Assembly (NCBI GenBank): GCA_016787575.1
Contig: JAEUUO010000019.1
Coordinates: forward strand, 1 to 64,000
Direction: 5' to 3'
DNA length: 64,000 nucleotides
Source: Saprospiraceae bacterium
GTDB taxonomy: Bacteria > Bacteroidota > Bacteroidia > Chitinophagales > Saprospiraceae
The notes under the pieces were generated by a model, which was given only the letters and a program-made list of their open reading frames with translations, ran no database searches and was not told the origin of the DNA. Shown here piece after piece: positions 1-6,955 of this stretch (position 1 is its first letter; every line of letters starts with the position of its first letter). The position numbers and the translations under genes are program-made.

Positions 1-1
1 A

Positions 2-109
2 TTTGATTATATCGAAAGATGGTATAATACTCATAGAAAACACAGTTCGATTAACTTTATGAGTCCATTACAGAAAAATCAATTATTATCTAACCGACTA
101 GAGGCTTAG
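2..109 (+). mobile_element. IS3-family transposase, C-terminal end only (window edge)
   Basis: An open frame enters from the left edge and ends at TAG 107-109, giving 35 residues. It contains the pattern FDYIERWYNTHRKHSS followed by a SPLQ motif. This is the usual C-terminus of the DDE integrase-type orfB transposase of IS3-family elements, where an F-(D/E)-Y-I-E-x-x-Y-N-x-x-R-x-H-S stretch follows the catalytic glutamate. The catalytic residues themselves lie outside the window, so it cannot be told whether the element is intact. The assignment rests on the motif alone; the subgroup is not determined. Confidence 0.75.
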
Positions 110-139
110 CTTTTGTGTCCGGTTTTTTGAGCAATTCCA
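110..139 (+). repeat. Probable right terminal inverted repeat of the IS3-type element
   Basis: Directly after the transposase stop comes a segment containing TGTCCGGTTTTTTGA and ending in CA at 138-139. IS3-family elements usually finish with a terminal repeat of this look a few bases beyond the orfB stop, with a 3' CA dinucleotide. The left end is outside the window, so neither the inverted repeat nor the target duplication can be confirmed. The exact boundary is inferred. Confidence 0.45.
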
Positions 140-166
140 TATCTACAGACTTCCTATCTACAGACT
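140..166. repeat. Short direct repeat of 12 bp next to the IS end
   Basis: The 12-mer TATCTACAGACT occurs at 140-151 and again at 155-166, separated by three bases, immediately outside the presumed IS end. It could be a local duplication unrelated to insertion, since IS3-family target duplications are only 3-5 bp. Confidence 0.5.
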
Positions 167-172
167 CTACTC

Positions 173-1279
173 CTAATTCACATCCTTCCGTTCTTTCAAC
201 TTTTTAATCATGCCTTCCACATTGATTTTATTGGCAGGATCGGGGGCTAACTCCAAAGCTTGTTTAGCATAAGAAAGCGCCTTATCGAATTCACCATTTG
301 CTGAAAGGCCACGTGTCATTCCAACAAGGGTAGTAAAAGTGTTAGGATGTTTTTCATAATTCATTTTAAAAACATCTAAAGCCTGCTTGAATAATTTTAA
401 ACCAATTAATTGTCTGGCGTATTGGTGCACTTCAAATATTCCGGCATTTGGAAGTATTTTTTGCATGGTAGCAAATGCCTCATCGCTGCGATTTAGTTTT
501 TGCAGAATTTGAGATTTGGTAGTCCAAGCCTGAAAACTGTTTTGTCCGCCAAAGGTTGCGCTTGTCGCAGTATCTGCCCATACCAAAGCCTGATCCAGAT
601 TGACATTGTTTTGAACACACCACTGAGCTGCCTGATTCCAGGCTTGCCAGATAAAGCCCCGCTCACTGCGCAATTCTTTACGGAATGAATTCAATTGATC
701 CCGGATATAATCTGCCTCTACCGTAAATGCAATTTGAAGTTTTTCCCATTCCAAAGCAATGGTAGCTGTATTGGATGTTTGATTGATAAAAGTGTATTGC
801 AACCATTCCACACTTTGATTTAATTTGCTTGGTTTAACCTGGATGCGCAATGCATCTTCTGCAGGATCATAATAAAAAGCACCCCACGAACTGTTGTTCT
901 TAGAAAAAATGAGCGTACAATAACTGCTGTCGTAAATCACGAAAAAGCCATATTTGCCTGCAAGCAGATTTTGCCCGTTTATTTTTACATCATTCGAAAA
1001 ACTTATGGTAGTATTTTCATTGGCACCGGCACGCCATGGAGCCATTTTAGTATTTCCAAAACCTAAATCACCTAAACCATAATGCACCAATTCACCCCAA
1101 ATTTTGCCTTCCCTGCCTTTTACTCCCGGGCGACTGTAATCAATGCGAACTTCTGTCAAACCAATCCATTCTGAAATGCTGGCTTTTTTATTTCCGCCAT
1201 CAGGCACCGTAGTAAGAGGGATCTGAGCATCGAGTTTAACTGCAAATGCAAACAATAAAGTAAAGGCAATAAGCTTCAT
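173..1279 (-). CDS. DUF2911 domain protein with C-terminal TPR repeats, exported
   Basis: This 368-residue protein starts with a Sec signal peptide (about residues 1-18, ending in LDAQ). Residues 30-180 match the DUF2911 family as I know it: the start has SISEWIGLTEVRIDYSRPGVKGR and the middle has APWRAGANENTTI and LLAGKYGFFVI. Residues 190-368 are helical with TPR-like repeats near the C-terminus (for example ALSYAKQALELAPDP). DUF2911 proteins are common in Bacteroidota and have no firm biochemical role; the TPR part suggests protein-protein contacts in the periplasm. It stands alone, with a good TAGGTTTG -7 box just upstream. Start is the ATG at 1279, which gives the signal peptide. Confidence 0.85.
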   Translation of the reverse strand: MKLIAFTLLFAFAVKLDAQIPLTTVPDGGNKKASISEWIGLTEVRIDYSRPGVKGREGKIWGELVHYGLGDLGFGNTKMAPWRAGANENTTISFSNDVKINGQNLLAGKYGFFVIYDSSYCTLIFSKNNSSWGAFYYDPAEDALRIQVKPSKLNQSVEWLQYTFINQTSNTATIALEWEKLQIAFTVEADYIRDQLNSFRKELRSERGFIWQAWNQAAQWCVQNNVNLDQALVWADTATSATFGGQNSFQAWTTKSQILQKLNRSDEAFATMQKILPNAGIFEVHQYARQLIGLKLFKQALDVFKMNYEKHPNTFTTLVGMTRGLSANGEFDKALSYAKQALELAPDPANKINVEGMIKKLKERKDVN

Positions 1280-1295
1280 AATTATGATATTTCCA

Positions 1296-1323
1296 CAAAC
1301 CTACGAATAAATTCGTAGATCAA
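1296..1323 (-). promoter_or_regulatory. Promoter with embedded palindrome upstream of the DUF2911 gene
   Basis: Read on the minus strand there is a -7 element TAGGTTTG (1303-1296) and a TTTG at 1324-1321, 17 bases apart, a fair match to the Bacteroidota TTTG/TAnnTTTG pattern. Between them lies the palindrome CTACGAAT-AA-ATTCGTAG (1301-1318, 8-bp arms). A palindrome between the two promoter elements is where an operator would sit; no regulator is identified. Confidence 0.5.
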
Positions 1324-1341
1324 AGAATAAAAATATGTCCT

Positions 1342-1763
1342 CCATTCATCCTTAAATTGAGAATTCGTGACAATTCTTCTTCGTCCACCATTCATCCTAA
1401 ATTGAGAATTCGTGGCAATTCTTCTTCGTCTTCCATTCGTCCTAAATTCGTGAATTCGTGGCAATTCTTCTTCGTCCACCATTCATCCTTAATTCGTGAA
1501 TTCGTGGCAATTCTTCTTCGTCCACCATTCATCCTTAATTCGTGAATTCGTGACAATTCTTCTTCGTCCACCATTCATCCTAAATTGAGAATTCGTGGCA
1601 ATTCTTCTTCGTCTTCCATTCGTCCTAAATTCGTGAATTCGTGGCAATTCTTCTTCGTCCACCATTCATCCTAAATTCGTGAATTCGTGGCAATTCTACT
1701 TCGTCCACCATTCATCCTTAAATTGAGAATTCGTGGCAATTTTTCTTCGTCCTCCATTCATCT
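1342..1763. repeat. Array of nine 45/46-bp tandem repeats with higher-order structure
   Basis: Units begin with CCATTC at 1342, 1388, 1433, 1479, 1525, 1571, 1616, 1662 and 1708, with a partial tenth at 1754. Lengths are 46, 45, 46, 46, 46, 45, 46, 46, 46. Every unit has a GAATTCGTG core followed by (G/A)CAATT and a TTCTTCGTC-type tail. There are two unit types: one with AAATTGAGAATTCGTG, one with AATTCGTGAATTCGTG. The 183-bp block 1388-1570 matches the block 1571-1753 unit by unit, so the array grew by duplicating a four-unit block. It is open in several frames because the repeats lack stops, but the 45/46 alternation breaks every frame; I take it as non-coding. Confidence 0.9.
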
Positions 1764-1807
1764 TTTATTTGTTTCAATAAAGCTAAATGAAGACTTAAAA
1801 ACAAAAC

Positions 1808-2218
1808 TTATCTAGAAAACGTCATCGTTGCCAATCCGCCAAAAACATCAAATACAATTTTATTGCATTCGTTTGATTTGACATCAGCTGTGCTGCCAAG
1901 AGATGCAGAATTATCAATAGCAACTGCTTTAAAGGTAACACTCACACTATCGGCTGTGTATTTTTTAATAGGAAGCATTTTGCCATTCAATTCTCCGTCC
2001 ACTATTAAATCTACCGGATCAGTTGAAAACGTACCGTCCGCATTAAATGTACCAGAGCCAAATTGATTTACACCAAATCCTTTGATCTGAATATTCCAAT
2101 TTCCAATAATATTTGTAGGAACAGAAGGAGGCGTGCAATTATCATCATCGCTTGAACATGCATTCAATGAAAACAAGGCAATGGCTAAGCAGGTGAGCAG
2201 TAGAAATGAATTTTTCAT
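1808..2218 (-). CDS. Small exported lipoprotein, paralogue of the upstream neighbour
   Basis: This 136-residue protein has a lipoprotein signal with lipobox LNAC (cysteine near residue 21), followed by SSDDD; an acidic patch after the cysteine fits the surface-export signal known for Bacteroidota lipoproteins. The mature part reads IIGNWNIQIKGFG, GTFNADGTFSTDPVDLIV and YTADSVSVTF, a pattern of short beta strands resembling lipocalin-like proteins, but no family is firmly recognised. It shares this pattern with the gene at 2264-2662, 45 bp upstream on the same strand, so the two are tandem duplicates and probably one transcript. Function unknown. Confidence 0.75.
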   Translation of the reverse strand: MKNSFLLLTCLAIALFSLNACSSDDDNCTPPSVPTNIIGNWNIQIKGFGVNQFGSGTFNADGTFSTDPVDLIVDGELNGKMLPIKKYTADSVSVTFKAVAIDNSASLGSTADVKSNECNKIVFDVFGGLATMTFSR

Positions 2219-2263
2219 GTTATAATTTAATTAGTGATTTTTCGATTGGAATCGGTTATTGTA

Positions 2264-2662
2264 TCAACGGCGTAAAATTAAATGGGTATCAGGATGATCC
2301 ACATTCATTAATTCGATGTAATCGCATGAATATTTTGTAAAGACATAATCGCTGTTGATTTGTTTTTTTTGATCTACGGAAGTACCGCTAAAGCGTATCC
2401 CAACTGAATCAATTTGAAACTTTTGAGTACTCAGAAATGCACCAAAAAATTTATTAGGAATGATTAAATCAATTGGCACACTGGAATACGTGCCAAAAGC
2501 AGAAAATGTTATAGTACCCGGGGTACGTTCTGTATTGATAAGTTCAGCGTTCCATTCCCCAAAAATGATCAAAGCGGGAATTTCGGACAGACAGTCTTTT
2601 ACAGGCTCTTTGTGACATGCCACCATGCCCAACATCAAACCAACAAAGATGAATTTGCCCAT
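2264..2662 (-). CDS. Small exported lipoprotein, tandem paralogue
   Basis: This 132-residue protein has a short signal peptide with lipobox MVAC, followed by HKEPVKD. Its mature sequence aligns by eye with the 1808-2218 product: IFGEWNAELI versus IIGNWNIQIK, GTYSSVPIDLII versus GTFSTDPVDLIV, and FQIDSVGIRFSG versus YTADSVSVTFKA. Identity is low, so the duplication is old. It is the first gene of the pair; TACTTTTA on the minus strand near 2689 is a weak promoter candidate. Function unknown, probably a beta-rich lipoprotein of the outer membrane or surface. Confidence 0.7.
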   Translation of the reverse strand: MGKFIFVGLMLGMVACHKEPVKDCLSEIPALIIFGEWNAELINTERTPGTITFSAFGTYSSVPIDLIIPNKFFGAFLSTQKFQIDSVGIRFSGTSVDQKKQINSDYVFTKYSCDYIELMNVDHPDTHLILRR

Positions 2663-2734
2663 TTAGTGCCTGGATTCAATCATTAAAAGTACAATTTATT
2701 CGGAATATCAATGGGAAAAAAGGGAAGGGGAAAA

Positions 2735-2872
2735 GAGGCAAAGAGGAAAAGAGGCAAAGAGGAAAAGAGGATTGAATTGACAGCCTAAAAGTCTAAAAGC
2801 CTAAAAGTCTAAAAGTCTAAAAGTCTAAAAGTCTAAAAGCCTCTTCTCCTCCTCTCCACCTCCCCCCCCCCC
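2735..2872. repeat. Short-period purine/pyrimidine repeats and an 11-C tract before rpsO
   Basis: Three simple repeats follow each other: about 4.5 copies of the 8-mer GAGG(C/A)AAA (2735-2770), seven copies of the 8-mer AG(C/T)CTAAA (2782-2837), then a pyrimidine stretch ending in eleven Cs (2862-2872). No gene is seen in the gap 2663-2969. Related pyrimidine strings recur before ffh (about 21680-21750) and after it (23214-23262), so this is a dispersed intergenic repeat family rather than a local accident. Confidence 0.85.
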
Positions 2873-2907
2873 TCCCCAATTTTTTCTTCCAATTATAGAA
2901 ATTTTCC

Positions 2908-2915
2908 TATCTTTG
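2908..2915 (+). promoter_or_regulatory. Promoter -7 element of rpsO
   Basis: TATCTTTG matches the Bacteroidota -7 consensus TAnnTTTG exactly. It lies 54 bp before the rpsO ATG, leaving a leader of roughly 50 nt in which S15 autoregulation could act. No clear TTG at -33 is seen. Confidence 0.65.
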
Positions 2916-2969
2916 CGGCGCTAAAACTGATCTTAGTGATCACATTTGGTAACTTTTAATACAATTTAA

Positions 2970-3245
2970 ATGGGTTCTTTCTTAACTAAAGAGGCTAAAT
3001 CTGGCATCTTTCAACAGTTTGGTGGTTCTGATAAAAACACCGGCAAAACAGAGTCTCAAATAGCACTTTTTACCGCTAGAATTAAAGGACTTTCCGATCA
3101 TCTTCAAACCAATAAAAAAGATCACTCTTGCAGAAGGGCATTGCTCCATTTGGTTGGAAAACGGAAGCAATTGCTTAATTACTTGCACAGCAAGGATTTG
3201 GTGCGTTACAAAACCATCCTAGACCAATTGGGTCTGAGAAAATAA
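2970..3245 (+). CDS. rpsO: 30S ribosomal protein S15
   Basis: The 91-residue product has the S15 pattern throughout: GSDKNTGKTESQIALFTARI, LSDHLQTNKKDHSCRRALLHLVGKR and QLLNYL, with a length normal for the family (about 89). S15 binds the central domain of 16S rRNA and is needed for assembly of the small subunit. Spacing to pnp (105 bp) repeats the widespread rpsO-pnp order; in several bacteria S15 represses its own mRNA through the leader. Start ATG 2970 is the only one that gives the family N-terminus. Confidence 0.97.
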   Translation: MGSFLTKEAKSGIFQQFGGSDKNTGKTESQIALFTARIKGLSDHLQTNKKDHSCRRALLHLVGKRKQLLNYLHSKDLVRYKTILDQLGLRK

Positions 3246-3261
3246 AACGAACCGGATTTTT

Positions 3262-3320
3262 CTGATTAATTTACAGATCAGCCAGTTTTATTATATACCA
3301 GGGGACTAAAGAGTAGCCCC
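3262..3320 (+). promoter_or_regulatory. Two small hairpins between rpsO and pnp
   Basis: A stem CTGAT/ATCAG (3262-3266 with 3277-3281) is followed by GGGGACT-aaag-AGTagCCCC (3301-3320), a seven-pair stem with a two-base bulge, ending 30 bases before the pnp ATG. In Enterobacteria this spacer carries an RNase III site controlling pnp; whether these hairpins do the same is inference. No T-tract follows, so neither is a terminator. Confidence 0.4.
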
Positions 3321-3350
3321 ATATTGATTAACATATTAAGATTTTATTTT

Positions 3351-5492
3351 ATGGGTTTAAAAACGCCTTTCTCTACCTCATTTCAACTTCCCGATGGGCG
3401 TGAGGTCATCCTAGAAACCGGAAAATTAGGCACCCAGGCTCATGGCTCTGCGGTTGTCAAATTGGGCAATACGATGTTGTTTGCTTCAGTTGTTTCCAAT
3501 AAAGAAGCCAAAGAAGGTCAGGATTTCTTCCCATTATCTGTGGACTATCAGGAAAAATTTGCCGCAGCCGGTAAAATTCCTGGAAATTTCTTTAGAAGAG
3601 AATCAAAACTCTCCGATTATGAAGTATTGATTTCCCGTTTGGTGGACCGCGCCATACGTCCGCTTTTTGCTGATACCTATCTTACAGAAACCCAAATTAT
3701 CATTAACCTGATTTCAGGTGATCCTGAAACCATGCCCGATGCATTGGCTGGACTGGCTGCTTCTACTGCATTGTCATGTTCGGACATTCCTTGGGAAGGC
3801 CCTATTTCAGAAGTCCGCGTAGCAAAAATTGATGGCAATTATGTAGTAAACCCAAATCGTACAGAATTAGCTCGTGCTACTCTTGATATTATTGTTGCTG
3901 CTACCCTTAAAAATCTAATGATGGTTGAAGGTGAAGCAAATGAATGTCAGGAACACGAATTAATTGAAGCCATTAAAGTGGCACATGAAGCCATTAAAGT
4001 ACAATGCCGCGCTCAGTTGACCTTGGCAGATAAGTTGGGAGATGCCATTGCTAAAAAAAGAGAGATCCCTGTGGTAGAAGAAGATCAGGAATTGACTGAT
4101 TTCCTTCAAACCAATGCTGCAACACAAATTAAAACCATTGCTGAATCAGCCTTGGAAAAACATGCTCGCAAAGATGGCTTTGATGCCATCTTAAAATCTT
4201 GCATCGAACTCCTTACAGCAACCAAAGGAGAAGAATATATCGCAGAAAATAAAAAGAAAGTTGCAGCTTATTTTGATAAGTTAAAAAAACACATTATCCG
4301 CCACATGGTGCTCGATTCTGGCAAACGCCTGGATGGAAGAGCTAAAAATGAAGTAAGACCTATCTGGACAGAAATTGAATATTTACCTGCAGCACATGGT
4401 TCTGCTATTTTTAATAGGGGAGAGACCCAATCACTGACTTCAGTTACACTGGGTACCAAAGACGATGAAATGCTTATAGACAATGCATTTAATCTGTACA
4501 ATGAAAAATTTATTTTGCACTATAACTTTCCGGCCTTTTCAGTTGGAGAGGCAAGACCTTCCCGTGGACCCGGTCGTAGAGAAGTAGGACATGCAAATTT
4601 AGCTGCTCGCTCTTTGCGCAAAATCATGCCGGATACCTTTGCATATACAACACGTATTGTTTCTGATATTTTGGAATCCAATGGTTCGTCTTCAATGGCC
4701 ACTGTTTGTGCTGCTTCCCTTGCATTGATGGATGCAGGCGTACCCGTTAAAAAACCTATTTCTGGTATTGCAATGGGTTTAATTTCAGAAGGTGGCAAAA
4801 CCTCAATTCTTACTGATATTTTAGGAGATGAAGATGCATTGGGGGATATGGATTTTAAAGTAACCGGAACAGCTCAGGGTATCTGTGGTACTCAAATGGA
4901 TATGAAAATTGATGGACTGTCTTACGAATTACTTGAAGAAGCATTGAATCAAGCAAAACAAGGGCGTATTCATATTTTAGATAAAATGGCTGAAACCATT
5001 TCTGTACCGAATCCGGATTTGAAACCTCATGCTCCGCGAATCGTTGAAATCATTATTGAAAAAAGTTTTATTGGTGCTGTTATCGGACCTGGAGGAAAAA
5101 TCATCCAGGAAATGCAAGCTAAAACCGGAACTAAAATTAATATCGAAGAAGTTGGTGACAAAGGAATTATCAATGTAGCCGGTACCAATAAAGAAGGCAT
5201 GGATCAAGCCATAGCTATGATTGAAAAAATTACTTTTACACCGCAGGTCGGAGATGTTTATGATGGAACCGTCGCTTCCATTTTTCCATTTGGAGTTTTT
5301 GTTGATTTCAGAAATAAATCAGGTCTCTTACATGTTAGTGAAATGTCCCACAGTCGGATTGACAATGTAGAAGACGTTTTCAAAGTAGGCGATCCGGTTA
5401 AGATTAAACTAATTGGTGTGGATCCTAAAACCGGTAAATTGCGCTTGTCCAGAAAGGCATTGATGAATAGAGACGGCAGCCCGATTAATTGA
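3351..5492 (+). CDS. pnp: Polyribonucleotide nucleotidyltransferase (PNPase)
   Basis: PNPase degrades RNA 3' to 5' by phosphorolysis. The 713-residue product shows the full architecture: first RNase PH domain (GKLGTQAHGSAVVKLGNTMLFASVV), the alpha-helical linker, the second catalytic RNase PH domain (SEGGKTSILTDILGDEDALGDMDFKV, with the acidic metal site), then a KH domain (IGAVIGPGGKIIQEMQ) and an S1 domain ending at the C-terminus (GDVYDGTVASIFPFGVFVDF). The ATG at 3351 is chosen because it starts the family N-terminus MGLKTPFSTSF; an upstream in-frame start at 3324 would add nine unrelated residues. It is followed by its own terminator and is likely co-transcribed with rpsO. Confidence 0.97.
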   Translation: MGLKTPFSTSFQLPDGREVILETGKLGTQAHGSAVVKLGNTMLFASVVSNKEAKEGQDFFPLSVDYQEKFAAAGKIPGNFFRRESKLSDYEVLISRLVDRAIRPLFADTYLTETQIIINLISGDPETMPDALAGLAASTALSCSDIPWEGPISEVRVAKIDGNYVVNPNRTELARATLDIIVAATLKNLMMVEGEANECQEHELIEAIKVAHEAIKVQCRAQLTLADKLGDAIAKKREIPVVEEDQELTDFLQTNAATQIKTIAESALEKHARKDGFDAILKSCIELLTATKGEEYIAENKKKVAAYFDKLKKHIIRHMVLDSGKRLDGRAKNEVRPIWTEIEYLPAAHGSAIFNRGETQSLTSVTLGTKDDEMLIDNAFNLYNEKFILHYNFPAFSVGEARPSRGPGRREVGHANLAARSLRKIMPDTFAYTTRIVSDILESNGSSSMATVCAASLALMDAGVPVKKPISGIAMGLISEGGKTSILTDILGDEDALGDMDFKVTGTAQGICGTQMDMKIDGLSYELLEEALNQAKQGRIHILDKMAETISVPNPDLKPHAPRIVEIIIEKSFIGAVIGPGGKIIQEMQAKTGTKINIEEVGDKGIINVAGTNKEGMDQAIAMIEKITFTPQVGDVYDGTVASIFPFGVFVDFRNKSGLLHVSEMSHSRIDNVEDVFKVGDPVKIKLIGVDPKTGKLRLSRKALMNRDGSPIN

Positions 5493-5502
5493 TTTGATCC
5501 AA

Positions 5503-5534
5503 TGAGTCCAATTCCACCTCGGACTCAGTTTTTT
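5503..5534 (+). terminator. Rho-independent terminator after pnp
   Basis: TGAGTCC (5503-5509) pairs with GGACTCA (5521-5527), a perfect seven-base stem with an 11-nt loop, followed by GTTTTTT. It ends the pnp transcript 30 bp before rpoD, so rpoD must have its own promoter or depend on readthrough. Confidence 0.75.
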
Positions 5535-5563
5535 CCGTAAGTTTGTTTGGATTTTCCAAACAG

Positions 5564-6430
5564 ATGCGTCAATTAAAAATATCACAAAAAATAACCAATC
5601 GCGAGAGCATTGCTCTTGAACGCTATTTGGCGGATATCGCTAAAATTGATACCATTCCACCGGAAGAGGAAGTTGAACTGGCTAAACGCATTCGAACAGG
5701 TGACCAGGAAGCTTTGGATAAATTGGTACAAGCCAATTTAAGATTTGTAGTCAGCGTTGCAAAGCAATACCAAAACAATGGCCTCACCTTAAACGACCTT
5801 ATCAACGAAGGCAATGTTGGTTTGTTAAAAGCTGCCAAGCGATTTGACGAAACCCGTGGTTTTAAATTCATCACATTCGCAGTTTGGTGGATTCGGCAGT
5901 CCATCCTTACCGCAATCATTGAAAATTCAAGGATGATTCGTCTTCCTTACAATAAATTTCACAGCCAGAAACAAATCAACACAGCTTATCAATCTTTTTT
6001 ACAGCAATTTGAACGCGAACCCAGTCCGGAAGAAATTTCAGAATTGTTTGGAATGAAACCGGAGGATGTTTACAGCATTTTGCAATCCAATAATAAAACG
6101 ATTTCATTGGATTCTCCGGTTGATGGTCAAGAAGGCAATTTTGAATTTATAGATACCATTGGTGATGATTCAATCGCCTCACCCGATATGGGTTTGATGA
6201 AAGACTCTGTTAAAGAGGAATTGAAATTTGCTTTAATCCATTTGTCGCCCAGAGAACGTGAAGTCATTGGCCTGCTTTATGGATTGGAAGGAAATATGCC
6301 CAAAAGCCTGGATGAAGTTGCAGAACAATTTGGAATTTCAGTTGAACGGATGCGTCAAGTTCGGGATCATGCTTTCAAACGCCTGAAACGCCTTTTTAAA
6401 CGATTTAATATGAAACCATTGAACAATTAG
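5564..6430 (+). CDS. rpoD: Primary RNA polymerase sigma factor, RpoD/SigA type
   Basis: The 288-residue protein is a short sigma-70 as is typical of the Bacteroidota housekeeping factor, which recognises TAnnTTTG promoters. Region 1.2 (YLADIAKIDTIPPEEEVELAKRI), region 2 (NLRFVVSVAKQYQNNGLTLNDLINEGNVGL and RGFKFITFAVWWIRQSI), region 3, and region 4 with its helix-turn-helix (LDEVAEQFGISVERMRQVRDHAF) are all present; there is no region 1.1. The ATG at 5564 (MRQLKISQ) is the family start; an in-frame TTG at 5543 adds seven residues. The pnp-rpoD order is common in the phylum. Confidence 0.95.
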   Translation: MRQLKISQKITNRESIALERYLADIAKIDTIPPEEEVELAKRIRTGDQEALDKLVQANLRFVVSVAKQYQNNGLTLNDLINEGNVGLLKAAKRFDETRGFKFITFAVWWIRQSILTAIIENSRMIRLPYNKFHSQKQINTAYQSFLQQFEREPSPEEISELFGMKPEDVYSILQSNNKTISLDSPVDGQEGNFEFIDTIGDDSIASPDMGLMKDSVKEELKFALIHLSPREREVIGLLYGLEGNMPKSLDEVAEQFGISVERMRQVRDHAFKRLKRLFKRFNMKPLNN

Positions 6431-6502
6431 TCTTTATCAAAACAAAAAGATAGTTCAGTCGTTTTCTTAGCGTGTTTCAGTAATCGGTTTTATCTTAGTG
6501 CC

Positions 6503-6925
6503 ATGACAGTTAGAAATCAATTCCGCCTGATTGTTTATCGTTTTCACGAAAAGGGACTGGAAGTTCTTATGATGAATTCTAAAGACGAAGTCACCAACAA
6601 TATTTTATTTGATGGCAAAGTTTTTTTAGATCAGTTTGAACACCAAATTCAAAAGTATCAGGCCATTGAATTGGAAGGTGCAGAGGAAAACGGTATGAAG
6701 GCGATAGCTATAGAAGCAGACTGGCATGAATTGCCTAAGGTGCGCCATTTATTGGTTCAGGATTTACACATGGTAAAAGATGTGCTCTACACCAAATTGC
6801 CCGAAATGCAAGGATCTTATGTTGCTGTAAAAGAAGCATTTAAGAAATTACTACCACAAGAGTACAGTTTTTTAAAAGAATTAAAAGACATATTACTGGA
6901 CCGCAATACGATTCGGAATATCTGA
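6503..6925 (+). CDS. Small Nudix-fold-like protein, uncharacterised
   Basis: The 140-residue product begins FRLIVYRFHEKGLEVLMMNS, which resembles the first strands of a Nudix hydrolase, but no Nudix box (G-x5-E-x7-REuxEExGu) is visible, so hydrolase activity is not supported. The rest is mixed alpha/beta with a charged C-terminus (KELKDILLDRN) and no signal peptide or membrane segment. It sits between rpoD and purC with 30 bp to purC, so it may share the purC transcript. TATCTTAG at 6491-6498 is a near-consensus -7 box only four bases before the ATG. The fold assignment is tentative. Confidence 0.6.
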   Translation: MTVRNQFRLIVYRFHEKGLEVLMMNSKDEVTNNILFDGKVFLDQFEHQIQKYQAIELEGAEENGMKAIAIEADWHELPKVRHLLVQDLHMVKDVLYTKLPEMQGSYVAVKEAFKKLLPQEYSFLKELKDILLDRNTIRNI

Positions 6926-6955
6926 ATCATGGGCCTTTCTAATTAATAAATACCT

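Noticed and set aside
1282..1574. Open frames on both strands inside the tandem repeat array
   Set aside because: They exist only because the repeat unit has no stop in several frames; the 45/46-bp lengths shift the frame at unit borders, and the peptides have no signal or domain features.
1342..1763. CRISPR array
   Set aside because: The units are contiguous without unique spacers of constant length, the whole unit is repeated, and no cas gene is near.
2982..3188. Antisense frame of 68 codons over rpsO
   Set aside because: It is the shadow of a well-matched S15 gene and has no promoter or family match.
4520..4798. Antisense frame in pnp
   Set aside because: Covered by the PNPase catalytic domain, which matches throughout.
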